This document shows, in pieces, positions 9,680 to 18,466 of a stretch of 64,000 bases of DNA. The notes beneath the pieces are model-generated. The model did no database searches. It saw nothing but the letters and a program-made list of their open reading frames with translations, and was not told the origin of the DNA. Both the position numbers and the translations under genes were made by a program. Source of the stretch: CATQHP01 sp965205595. GTDB taxonomy: Bacteria; Acidobacteriota; Terriglobia; Bryobacterales; UBA6623. Position 1 is the stretch's first letter; each line of letters starts with the position of its first letter. Location of the stretch: positions 404,381-468,380 of the forward strand of contig CBDBHI010000030.1 of NCBI GenBank assembly GCA_965205595.1, written 5' to 3'.

Positions 9680-10441
9680 TCAGCCCAAAGAGTGAGCCCG
9701 CTTCTTCTTGCTCTGGATCAGACGGAAGCTTTCGGCGTTCAGCTCTAGAATATGAACGTGGTGCGTGAGGCGATCGAGCAGGGCGCCGGTCAGCCGCTCG
9801 GAGCCGAAGACCTCCGTCCATTCGTTAAACGGCAGATTCGAGGTGACCAGCGTCGAGCCCTGTTCGTAGCGCTGGGAAAACACTTCGAACAATAACTCCG
9901 CTCCGGTCTTCGATAGCGGCACGTAGCCCAGTTCATCGACGATCAGCAGATCCTGCTTGGCCAACTGCTTTTGACATCGCAGCAAGCGCCGTTCATCTCG
10001 GGCTTCGAGCAGCTCATTGACCAGTGCCGCCGCTGTTGTGAAGCGTGTTCGATAGCCGCGCTGACAAGCCGCCAGTCCCAACGCCAAGCCGATGTGCGTT
10101 TTGCCCGTGCCGGAATTACCCAGTGCCGGCACGTTTTCGCGGCGGTCGATAAACTCACAGCGCGCCAGTTCCAGCACCAGCTTCTTGTTCAACGCCGGCA
10201 AGGACGGGAAGTCGAAAGTGTCCAGACTCTTGGTCACGGGAAACTTCGCGGCCTTGCTGCGGCGCTCGGTGGCCCGCTGTTCACGGTCGAGCAGTTCCAG
10301 CTCGCAGAGTTGTTGCAGGAAGCTCCTCGAATCCAAGCTCTCGGCGGCGCATTGCCGCGCCAGTTTGTCGTACTCGCGCAGGAAGGTTGGCAGCCGCAAC
10401 GCTTTCAAATGCGCTTCGAGCAGAAGTTTCGACCTCGCCAT
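9680..10441 (-). CDS. istB: IS21 helper ATPase IstB
   Basis: The product is a 253-residue AAA+ ATPase that assists the IstA transposase in target selection. It begins MARSKLLLEAHLKALRLPTF, has Walker A GNSGTGKTH and Walker B LLIVDELGYVP, and ends near the IS left end. The ATG at 10441 overlaps the istA TAA as TAATG, so translation is coupled. A longer in-frame ORF extends upstream to 10888 but lies within istA and has no IstB character. The gene appears intact. Confidence 0.93.
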   Translation of the reverse strand: MARSKLLLEAHLKALRLPTFLREYDKLARQCAAESLDSRSFLQQLCELELLDREQRATERRSKAAKFPVTKSLDTFDFPSLPALNKKLVLELARCEFIDRRENVPALGNSGTGKTHIGLALGLAACQRGYRTRFTTAAALVNELLEARDERRLLRCQKQLAKQDLLIVDELGYVPLSKTGAELLFEVFSQRYEQGSTLVTSNLPFNEWTEVFGSERLTGALLDRLTHHVHILELNAESFRLIQSKKKRAHSLG

Positions 10442-11940
10442 TACCCCCCTCCTTGTGCCGGCAGTGCCAAATAGTCCGCAGCGGAGGTTTGCTCCACCTG
10501 GGCTGCCGGCAGGTGCGGATACTTCGTCAAGTCCAAGCGCGGCGGCCGTTGCTCGATGCGGCACAGCACTAAGTGCCTGACTGCATCCAAGCCAATCGCT
10601 CCCAACTCGCAGGCTTGGCGCACCGCCGCGGCAACGTGCTCGAATCGGAAGTCCTCCAGTCATCGCAATACCTGCACGTACTCGCGCTTGCCTGGCTTTC
10701 CCAACCGTGCCTCGAGCAAACGTCTCAAGCACGGGAACTGTTCGGGCAGCTCCCAGCCCGCCAACGGGGCCGCTTGATCGAGCGCGTTGGTCTTGCGTTC
10801 CAGCAGTGCTAGGTAATGCAGCGGATCGAAGATCAACTCTTCGCGTTCGTAACTGCGCCGGTGGCGCGCGATCTCTTCGCTGCCACAACAGATCACGATT
10901 TCATCGACGTAGCCTTTCAGCAACACCTGGCGATGTCCGTAGCGTGTGGGCACCGAGTAGTCGTTGGCGCGATAGCGCACCAATGACAGCGACGTCACCC
11001 GCGTGGTGCGTTTGTCGCAGGCGTCATAGGGCGTGGGCGGCAAGGGCAACAACGCTTGGCGGTCACGCTTGAAACGTTCCTCAATCGTTTCGGTGTGCCG
11101 CCGCAAGCGCCGCTTACGATTGTTGAGGCACTGCGCTTCGAGCTGCTCGTTGAACGCTTCCCAGCTTGGAAACCTTGGCGCCGGCACCATGAAGTTCCGC
11201 CGGGCATAACCGACCAGTCCTTCCACCTTTCCCTTGTCGTTGCCTTTGCCCGGACGCCCGAAACGATCGGAGAATAAATAGTGCGACTGCAGTTCACTGA
11301 ACACCCTGGTCCGCTTGCGCCTGCCGTCGCCCAGAATCCTCGCCAGCGCCAAGGTCGTGTTGTCGTAGAGGATGCTGCGTGGCACGCCGCCGAAGTACCG
11401 AAACGCTGCGTTGTGCCCCTCGCAAAACGCTTCCGTCGTCGCGGCCGGGAAAGCTTTTACGAAAGCGTCATCGCTAGGCGGCAGATCGACCACCAAGTAG
11501 TGCGCCTTGCGCTGTACGCCGTCAATGACCACCAGAGCTTCACCGCAGTCGGCCTGGGCATCGCCCGCCGGATGCACCAGCGGCACGAACATCTCTTGCC
11601 CGCCGAGCTTCTTGTCGCGAACATAGTCCTTGACGATCGTGTAACCGCCGGTGAAATCGTACTCGTCGCGCAAGCGGTCGAAGATGCGTTTTGCGGTGTG
11701 GCGTTGTTTCTTCGGACGTTCCTGATCGTCGATGAGGATCTGATCGACGATTCCGGTGAAGGGATCCAGCTTCGGCCTCTGCGCTGGTTGGCGCCGCCGA
11801 TAGCCCGGCGGAGTGGCGTAGCGCAACATCTTGCGCACCGTCCCTCGCGCCAGGCCAAACCGTTTGGCGGCCTCGCGCTCACTGAGCCCTTCGACAAAGA
11901 CACTGCGCCGTACTTGAGCGTATCGCTCCACGCGATACAT
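10441..11940 (-). pseudogene. istA: IS21 transposase IstA with in-frame TGA
   Basis: The ATG at 11940 follows GAGAGGG. The protein starts MYRVERYAQVRRSVF with an HTH (GLSEREAAKRFGLARGTVRKML), then an integrase core with Asp in DAQADCGEA, Asp in ILYDNTTLA and Glu in KGKVEGLVGYARRNF. At codon 427 (10660-10662) there is an in-frame TGA. Beyond it the same frame continues LEDFRFEHVAAAVRQACEL to a natural TAA overlapping istB. The full frame would be 499 residues, the normal IstA length. The stop removes about 70 C-terminal residues, so the transposase is probably inactive unless readthrough occurs. Confidence 0.85.
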
Positions 11941-12064
11941 CCCTCTCGTGTCCCACAAACACCACAGGAATGTTCGCTGGACCACTCGGACGGTCTACTT
12001 TTACTCCGCCCAAAAGCAGCTTCGATTCGCCGCTCTATGGTCTAGTTTCGCTCCGCCGTTCTCA

Positions 12065-12388
12065 TGAATGAGTCCGACGGACTAAGAACGGTCGATGGCC
12101 CTGAGTTTCATACCAATTCGCTCAGCGAAGGCCCTTAACCGAGCTACATTGCAAGAGCATTTTCAGGAATGACATTGGCAGCTTCCAGAGATGGTTCCGC
12201 CATCAACCGCTCCCTCGGTGATAGCAGGGACTGCGCTTCGATTCGACGGTAACCGGGTCACGCTCATAACAAGCAGGGCCGGAGCACGCCCTAGCGGAAG
12301 TGAGGCGGCAGGTTTCGGTGTTTATATCACACTATTTAGGCGTTTCTCAAAACGACGTCAACTATAAAGAGCCTCGGTCGGCTTACAA
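12065..12388. other. Intergenic stretch between IS21 and glycosyltransferase
   Basis: No gene is supported here. The region is more AT-rich toward 12300-12390 and probably contains the glycosyltransferase promoter. No clear hexamers or repeats were recognised. Confidence 0.4.
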
Positions 12389-14851
12389 TTGACATGCGAG
12401 GTGAGAAACCTCGCTGGCAGCTCCAAGGTCATATCGAGCTGTCAGATAACGCCGGCGGATTCCAGGCCGCTGCGCGCGCCCGACTGCATTTCAAGAGAGC
12501 CTTTGACAACCAACGGCCACAAACGTTTCGGCGCCACTGAACAGCTTAACGACAGTAGGGCTGCTCGCGACAGAATTGACCCTGCCAGACTGGAAGTCGA
12601 AAACAAGATTCTACGGTGGCGATTGGAACTTCTAACCGGGAGTCCGGGCTGGCGGATGAATCGCGGATATCGCAGATGGCTCAGAAATTCCAGTCTCGGC
12701 CGGGCACTCAGTCGACCGCTCGCTTGGTTGCTAAAACGCGTTTCCGGCCCTTCAGGCGTTGCGCACGGTAAAGAACCTTTATCGGGCACGGATTACCACT
12801 CCGGAATCATCAATGAATCGATTCTTTACGAAAGTATGTCTGGGGGAGACATCGTTATCGTTTGCGAATTTCCAGCGGAGCTCGCGCGCGTTCCGTTGGT
12901 CGGAAACACCCGCATCTCAGGGTGGGCTGTGGCCAAACAGGGCATTGCCGCCGTCACCGCTTCCATAGATGGCGATCAAGAAATAGCGATAGATTTCGGT
13001 CGGCGGCGTCCTGACATCGGCATGCATCTGCCAGATTATCGAGGATCGTCGGATGCGGGCTTTCTCATCGATCTCGACTGCGCGAAATACGCGAGGGGCG
13101 ATCATCAACTCTCCATTCTGGTGCGCACGACAGACCATGGGCAGGCGACGTTGAAGCACTCAATTAAGATCGAGCACGGGTCGCCGTATTCCGTCTGGAT
13201 TCAATACCACGAAGCTCAAGCGAAGAAAAACAAGAACGCTACGAGGGAGCTCAGCGGCGCGGCGGCTAGCTCAACGATTCTTGTCGTCATGGAACTCAAC
13301 GCATTCCGTCCACAGGTTTTGCGAGCCCAAATAGACTCTGTTTTCAAGCAAACTCACACCAACTGGGAGCTCTGTCTGAGGCTGCCCGCGACCGCGGGGG
13401 ACGAAGCCAAGGCTACAGTGGAATCGTATGCGAACAGGGACGCAAGGGTCAGCATTGACTTCTCGAATCCCACGCAGGTAAGTGCCGGCCATTGCGTCGA
13501 AGCCATTCGACACTCGAACTGCGGCCTGTTAGCTTTCGTATGCGATTCCACGCTTGATCCCAGCGCGCTGAGTGAAGTCACGCTCGCCTTCGATCGCAAG
13601 CCATCACTCGCTATTGCCTACGCTGACGAGGACCGAGTTTTGGATGACGGCACCCGGGAAGTACCTTTTTTTAAGCCCGACTACTCGCCAGAGCTGCTGC
13701 GAGGATTTAATTACATCGGCAATTTCTTCGTGGCGCGCCGTGATGTTGTTGAAAAACTTTCCAACGTTCAAGATTCGCCAGATGTGGACCCGATTTACGA
13801 CTTCATTCTGCGCCTATCTGAAATCACATCTGACGTGGAAAGAGTCGCTAAAGTGTTGTCCCATAGAGTCGGACGCGACGACGGATGCCTATCGAATCCA
13901 GCATTAATGAACGGGAGAGCGAGCGCCGGTCGTCGGGCGATTGAGGCTCACTTTGAGAGAACGGCAACGTCGGCGTCGGTAGAAGCTGTCGCGCCATCTT
14001 CGTTTCATGTGCGCTATCTACTCGACTCCAACCCCGAGGTGCTGATTGTCGTTCCAAGCGCCGGTCGAGATGGCCGGCTGAAGATGGCGCTCGAAAGCGT
14101 GCTTCAAAAAACCGAGTACTCAAACTTTAAGATCCTCGTCGCCGACAATTCCGACGGCCACGAGGTTGCGGAGCTAGTTTCGTCTCTAGCAACCGACGAC
14201 AGAGTGACGCTCAGGGACTTTCGGTTCAGGCCGTTTAATTTCTCGCGACTCTGCAACCAGGCTGCCGGAGGTTCATCGTCCCCCATAATGCTGTTCTTAA
14301 ATGACGATGTCGAAGTGATCACTCCGACCTGGTTGGGGTCGATGGTTGAGCATGCGAACCGTAAAGAAATCGGCGCGGTGGGAGCACGGTTACGATTTCC
14401 AGACGGGACGCTTCAGCACGCGGGCGTCGTGATCGGGATTGGCGGCCTGGTTGGAAGCGCATTCCGCGGTTCGCTAGACGGCGATAACGGACACGTCGAT
14501 TTATCCGCTACAACGCGCAACTGCGCGGCCGTCTCGGCTGCCTGCCTGATGACTCGACGCAGCGTTTTTGAGGAGTTGAACGGTTTCGATGAAGTCAATT
14601 TGCAAATCTCGCTGCAAGACGTCGACTACTGCCTGCGCGCGCTTGAAAAGGGATATCGAACGGTGTACGATCCGCACGCGGAGTTGACGCACTATGAGTC
14701 GGCGTCTCGCGAGCAGGCCGGCTTGCTGACACATCCGGAAGAAGATCACTACTTCCGCGAACGCTGGGCCGATTGGATCAAGGACGACCCATACTACAAC
14801 CCGAATCTCACTCGCTCGCAAGATAACTTTGCTATTCGGCTCACTACGTAG
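12389..14851 (+). CDS. Two-domain family 2 glycosyltransferase
   Basis: The open frame gives 820 residues. An N-terminal segment (LEVENKILRWRLELLTGSPGWRM) resembles the short coiled-coil found ahead of many surface-glycan GT2 enzymes. A first GT2 domain follows (about residues 295-445; QIDSVFKQTHTNWEL, YADEDRV). A second GT2 domain (about 560-800) has VLIVVPSAGRDGRLKMALES, the metal-binding LFLNDDVEV, and LQDVDYCLRALEKGYR with a WxxDP-like end. It probably builds O-antigen or exopolysaccharide. The start is uncertain: the frame opens with TTG at 12389 and no strong ribosome site is visible; the true start may lie 60-260 bases further in. It is monocistronic, immediately downstream of the IS21 copy. 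Confidence 0.85.
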   Translation: MTCEVRNLAGSSKVISSCQITPADSRPLRAPDCISREPLTTNGHKRFGATEQLNDSRAARDRIDPARLEVENKILRWRLELLTGSPGWRMNRGYRRWLRNSSLGRALSRPLAWLLKRVSGPSGVAHGKEPLSGTDYHSGIINESILYESMSGGDIVIVCEFPAELARVPLVGNTRISGWAVAKQGIAAVTASIDGDQEIAIDFGRRRPDIGMHLPDYRGSSDAGFLIDLDCAKYARGDHQLSILVRTTDHGQATLKHSIKIEHGSPYSVWIQYHEAQAKKNKNATRELSGAAASSTILVVMELNAFRPQVLRAQIDSVFKQTHTNWELCLRLPATAGDEAKATVESYANRDARVSIDFSNPTQVSAGHCVEAIRHSNCGLLAFVCDSTLDPSALSEVTLAFDRKPSLAIAYADEDRVLDDGTREVPFFKPDYSPELLRGFNYIGNFFVARRDVVEKLSNVQDSPDVDPIYDFILRLSEITSDVERVAKVLSHRVGRDDGCLSNPALMNGRASAGRRAIEAHFERTATSASVEAVAPSSFHVRYLLDSNPEVLIVVPSAGRDGRLKMALESVLQKTEYSNFKILVADNSDGHEVAELVSSLATDDRVTLRDFRFRPFNFSRLCNQAAGGSSSPIMLFLNDDVEVITPTWLGSMVEHANRKEIGAVGARLRFPDGTLQHAGVVIGIGGLVGSAFRGSLDGDNGHVDLSATTRNCAAVSAACLMTRRSVFEELNGFDEVNLQISLQDVDYCLRALEKGYRTVYDPHAELTHYESASREQAGLLTHPEEDHYFRERWADWIKDDPYYNPNLTRSQDNFAIRLTT

Positions 14852-14945
14852 GGAGCATTTCTCGGACGCATTTCGAGTTACCCTCCGGGATGGTGCTGGG
14901 CGCAAACACCCACTAGCATCTCTATCACGCTAAAATTGGCGCATC

Positions 14946-16133
14946 TTGAGTGACGAAATCGTGATCGCCTCGCGGCGGGAATTGATCTCCAAAACTACGG
15001 CCATAGCAGCAAGCGTAGCCGGCGGATTCCCGCTAGTCGCTCGCCCCACCGACATGTTAACGCTCAGCTTTCTCACCATTCCCGACCCCGATGGCTGGCA
15101 CCCTCATCTGCGTCTCAAAGGCGATTGGCTGATTTTCAAAGTGAGCGACGGCACCCTCTCCGGTTACGGCGAAGCCTAGCATAGCAAGCAAGACGATCTT
15201 TGCAAGAGCACTGCTGAATCTTTATTCCAGACGCACTATGCCGACTTCAAGCTGTCTCTGGAATCTCTGAGAGCGAAGGAGCAAGAGCTTGCGGAATTGG
15301 AGCCGGACTTCGTCACGGCCACGGCATTCTCCGGGTTGAATCAAGCTCTCTACGAGCTTCTAGCTAAGCGCGAACAAGTGCCCGTGTGGCGGCTTTTCAA
15401 GGCCAAAGCTGGATTCGAAAACCTACCTCTATACACCACAATCAATCGATCATTAACCAGCCGTTCAAACGACGAATACCTAGATCTGGTTGCAAAGTTG
15501 CAGTCACAGGGTTTCCAGACATTCAAATGCGCGCCGTTTGAACGCGTCGACGGTCCCGACGATGCGTTAGAGAAAAGCGAATTCGGCATCGAAACGCTAA
15601 CTAGCCTACGGAGGCAGTTCCCCGAGCTAGGCATTCGCGTCGACTTCCACGAACGATTCGGCCCGGATGATTTCTTCGAGCTTGTACCTAGATTGGAAAT
15701 GCTCAAGTTGGACTGGCTGGAAGAACCATTCAAGATGGGATCCGCGTTCACGAAGCTTAGAAGCCTCACGAAGCTGAGAGTCGCCGCCGGTGAGCTGTTC
15801 TGGGGCCAGACACGGTTTGCAGAGATTACGAAAAACGAATGGGCTGACGTCATCATGCCCGACGTCAAACATGTCGGCGGCTTCGGCCCGCTACTCGCCG
15901 TCCTGGAAATGGCGAAGGGGCGCATCGAAGTTTCGCCTCACAACCCGTCCGGCCCGGTTTCAACAGCAGCCAGTTTGCATGCCGCCGCGCTTTTCCCAGA
16001 GACAGTTCGTTCCATCGAATTCGCGTTCGATGGCGCTGGGACACGGCACCAAACGGGGGAGCAAGTCGAGGGCGGTCGGCTGTATTTGAGCGACCGACCC
16101 GGGTGGGGAATTGACCCCGAACCCTCTGCCTGA
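14946..16133 (+). pseudogene. Exported enolase-superfamily enzyme (mandelate racemase type), split by TAG
   Basis: One reading frame runs from TTG 14946 to TGA 16133, interrupted only by TAG at 15177-15179. Before it, ASRRELISKTTAIAASVAGG is a twin-arginine signal and the segment ends SGYGEA. After it the same frame continues HSKQDDLCKSTAESLFQTHY. The family normally reads GYGEASHS here, so TCG to TAG explains the break. Active-site elements remain: Lys in FKCAPF, metal ligands in VDFHERF, WLEEPF and AAGELFW, Asp in MPDVKHVGG and His in SPHNPSGPV. If read through, the 395-residue protein would be a periplasmic acid-sugar dehydratase or racemase. The 278-residue C-terminal part (15297-16133) may be annotated elsewhere as a gene. 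Confidence 0.85.
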
Positions 16134-16145
16134 ATCTTGGCAGCT

Positions 16146-16186
16146 AGTCCGCATTACTTCTCGCCACGTAGTGAGAAATGCGGGCC
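16146..16186. repeat. Palindromic repeat, copy 1 (short form)
   Basis: TAGTCCGCATTACTTCTCGC pairs imperfectly with GTGAGAAATGCGGGCC. It lies 13 bases after the enolase-family stop codon. It is the shortest member of the family described at 58178-58360. Confidence 0.65.
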
Positions 16187-16492
16187 GGCCAGGAGCTGCC
16201 TCAACTGTTCCAGGCCCTGCTGTGTTTTACTGCTCTTAGGGGTCGTGCTTTGTTTCCTCATTCTTCGCTTTCCCACTACCGAGCAAACATCTTTACCGAT
16301 TTTGCAGAACTCTCCCAACATAACCGTTGTTCTCTCGATGCGCAGAGTAGTATCTTCACTCGTTAATCCGCAACGCACTACGCTCTACGCTTGATGCCTA
16401 TGGTTATGGCGGGTTTTTCGGCGGCGGTACAATCTCTCAGACGAAAATCTGTCACGGATGATCGCTGTAGTTGAGCTCTCTCATTGAAAAGA
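16187..16492. other. Intergenic stretch upstream of the GT-C-like gene
   Basis: About 300 bases. A plus-strand ORF (16137-16394) begins inside the repeat and has no protein-like features, so it was not called. Nothing else is recognised. Confidence 0.4.
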
Positions 16493-17647
16493 ATGGATCA
16501 GACGCGCTGGACTCTTTTGGGCCTTGCTCTTTGCCTAATTGTTCCTTCAATTGGTGAGGTTCAAAAATATCTCGGGAATCCCGCGCTGGGCGTTGTTATC
16601 GCGGTTTTTTGGGGCTATGCTAGCCTGCTGCCCTGGTTTCTCAAGAATGTGAACCAGCTCGGAGCGACGCTATTGGCGTTGGCAACGCTCTTCGCATTGA
16701 TCGCGATTTTCGCTGTGTTGCGACCCATCGCGGAGTCTGGCTCGGTTGGCGGCGGCTCCGACTCGGATGACGCAATCAATATAGGCGTTGCGGAGTTGCT
16801 CGAGGGGCGCTATCCCTACTATCCGAAGACGTATATGGGCAACCCGATCTTGCCCATGCCGGGCGCGCTTTTGCTTGCGACACCTTTCGTTCTATTAGGA
16901 GACGGCGCCTATCAAAATATCTTCTGGCTAGCTGCCGCCTTCATGGCGGCAACAATCTATTTGAAAGATCCACGCTGGGCGCTCTTATTTATTTGGGCTT
17001 TTTTGGCTCTGTCGCCCGCTGTGTTGCAGCAAGTCGCCTCGGGTAGCGACAAGATTTCGAACGCGATCTATGTCCTGCTCTTCGCGTTACTCGTGTTGAC
17101 GAACGCTACGCGGGAGCAATCCGGCAGCGGCACCAAATCGAGAACTCTTGCCGCATCGGCGCTATTAGGGTTGGGGCTTTCGGCACGCGCGAATTATCTC
17201 TTGGTTCTGCCGCTGATATTTTCGGCGTTGGTTCGACGCGTTGGGTTGAGCCGAGCGTTGCAGTGTTGCGGCGTAACCATTTCAGTGATATTGACTATCA
17301 CGATGCCTTTTTACGTTTATGACCCCGAGGGCTTTACGCCGTTGCTCAGCTATGAAAAAGCGTCTCAATTTGAGCGCGTATTGCCGTACGCGGGAATCGT
17401 GATAACGGGCGGAGCCGGCTTGATTGGATTGGGTCTCTCGTTGCGGAAAACAAGCTACGACACCCCTGTCGTGCTACGAAATTGTGCCATCGTGCAGGCG
17501 TTCCCTGCCCTTAGCGTGCTTGCGCTGAGCGCCGTCGCCGCGGGTGCACCCTGGATGGCGCTGGCTGCGTATGCTTTCAGCTTTGCCTTCTTTGGCGCGT
17601 TTGCGGCTTTCGCAAGTCTAGCCCCGAACCGGGCCGGGCCGACCTGA
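16493..17647 (+). CDS. Polytopic membrane protein, GT-C glycosyltransferase-like
   Basis: The product is about 384 residues with some ten hydrophobic helices. The first periplasmic loop contains SDSDDAINIGVAELLEGRYPYYPKTYMGNP. This is the acidic-pair + yPY arrangement found in polyprenyl-phosphate-dependent GT-C enzymes (GT87/ArnT-like), where the acidic residues bind the lipid-sugar donor. That suggests transfer of a mannosyl or arabinosyl residue in the cell envelope; the exact family is not certain. ATG 16493 is preferred over the TTG three codons upstream. It has no close partner genes. Confidence 0.75.
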   Translation: MDQTRWTLLGLALCLIVPSIGEVQKYLGNPALGVVIAVFWGYASLLPWFLKNVNQLGATLLALATLFALIAIFAVLRPIAESGSVGGGSDSDDAINIGVAELLEGRYPYYPKTYMGNPILPMPGALLLATPFVLLGDGAYQNIFWLAAAFMAATIYLKDPRWALLFIWAFLALSPAVLQQVASGSDKISNAIYVLLFALLVLTNATREQSGSGTKSRTLAASALLGLGLSARANYLLVLPLIFSALVRRVGLSRALQCCGVTISVILTITMPFYVYDPEGFTPLLSYEKASQFERVLPYAGIVITGGAGLIGLGLSLRKTSYDTPVVLRNCAIVQAFPALSVLALSAVAAGAPWMALAAYAFSFAFFGAFAAFASLAPNRAGPT

Positions 17648-17692
17648 GGATTCATAACCCTCGGCCCGCTCAGTGTGGCCGAGCGTCGTCGG

Positions 17693-18016
17693 TTAGCGCC
17701 GCCGGCGATCGTGTTTCTGTTTGGCGATCGCTTTGCTTTGCTTGTTGAGCTTTTGTTGAGCTTGCGCCCTTTCGCGACGCGTAAAGACACCGCCGTCTTT
17801 GCGGTCGCGAACTGTTTGGCGGTGGATCTTTGCCGCGTTTCGCTGCAGCCGAAGCGTCTCGGCCTTAGTGAGGGATTCGCTCTGGACCCCCTGCCGTATG
17901 CGTTTCTGTTGGGTTTTCTGGCGGTTCTTCGTGGACGGGCCCTCAGCGAGGACGAAGCCGGCTCCAATAGTTAAAGTGCAAACTGCGATCGTGAAATGAC
18001 GAAAAATGCTTTTCAT
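17693..18016 (-). CDS. Small basic exported protein
   Basis: The 107-residue product has a signal peptide (MKSIFRHFTIAVCTLTIGAGFVLA). The mature part is lysine/arginine-rich and helical: NRQKTQQKRIRQGVQSESLT, then TKAETLRLQR, FTRRERAQAQ and SKAIAKQKHDRRRR. Similar small secreted proteins with an RI-x-x-G-v-x-S-x-x-LT-x-x-E pattern occur in Acidobacteria and Planctomycetes; their function is unknown to me. The start at 18016 has GAGAGGA eight bases upstream. A longer frame to 18085 lacks support. Confidence 0.8.
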   Translation of the reverse strand: MKSIFRHFTIAVCTLTIGAGFVLAEGPSTKNRQKTQQKRIRQGVQSESLTKAETLRLQRNAAKIHRQTVRDRKDGGVFTRRERAQAQQKLNKQSKAIAKQKHDRRRR

Positions 18017-18133
18017 GATAATTGTCCTCTCCGTTTGAATCGATGGGAGTGAGTCGCTTGGCTTCGCTCGTTGATACCAGTACAAACTCGAAACCCGGAA
18101 TAAAGTTGCGCCAGATTTTGACGATCCCGCCGA

Positions 18134-18466
18134 TTAGCCGGCGCAGCGTATACAAATTGGCGTCTCGGGCTTGACGCTTAACCGAGCTTCGGAAATCGCT
18201 TCGTCGCAACGAATACAAAAGCCGAATTGGCTATCGCCGATGCGCTCCAAAGCCCGCCGAACTTGCCCCAACCGGGCCCCGTTACGGCGCCTCAGTTCGA
18301 GCGCCATTTGCTGCGCGAGCATGGCGTCTTGGCGCGTAAGCCGTCCGATCGCGCGGTCTGGGCTGACTGGTGCAGTTTCGTCGCGGTCGGCGGCGAGCGA
18401 CTTTTCAAGCTCTTCGCACACAGCGATCAACTGGTCGCGGTAGTGAGCGAGGCGCTCGTCGGTCAT
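18134..18466 (-). CDS. DksA/TraR-family zinc-finger protein
   Basis: The 110-residue product has an N-terminal helical hairpin (ERLAHYRDQLIAVCEELEKS) and a C-terminal four-Cys zinc site, C-IRC followed by C-IRC (FGFCIRCDEAISEARLSVKP...ICIRC). DksA-type proteins enter the RNA polymerase secondary channel and modulate transcription, often with ppGpp. The start codon overlaps the stop of the upstream dehydratase as ATGA, so the two are translationally coupled. It is short for DksA (about 150) and nearer TraR/YbiI-like forms, so its target is unclear. Confidence 0.88.
   Translation of the reverse strand: MTDERLAHYRDQLIAVCEELEKSLAADRDETAPVSPDRAIGRLTRQDAMLAQQMALELRRRNGARLGQVRRALERIGDSQFGFCIRCDEAISEARLSVKPETPICIRCAG

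Larger units (their letters stand above)
9511..12064 (-). mobile_element. IS21-family insertion sequence (istA-istB), probably inactive
   Basis: The element runs from TGTCAAGGGCGGAG at 9511 to TTCTCA at 12064, giving TG...CA ends. Each end carries two copies of a subterminal repeat of the form GGCGGAGnAAAAnTnGACCA: at 9519-9537 and 9543-9560 on the left, and inverted at about 11986-12008 and 12035-12056 on the right. Multiple terminal repeats are typical of IS21. The two ORFs are in the usual istA-istB order with overlapping TAATG. I see no target duplication, which together with the istA stop suggests an old or rearranged copy. Length is about 2.55 kb. Confidence 0.88.

Noticed and set aside
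9680..10888. 402-residue version of IstB
   Set aside because: The extra N-terminal residues lie in istA coding sequence; the TAATG junction and family length support a start at 10441.
50..16133. TAG or TGA recoding (three genes with in-frame stops)
   Set aside because: Several intact genes here end at TAG or TGA in normal positions, and the three interrupted genes use two different codons. No suppressor-type tRNA is visible. Local decay or sequence error is simpler.
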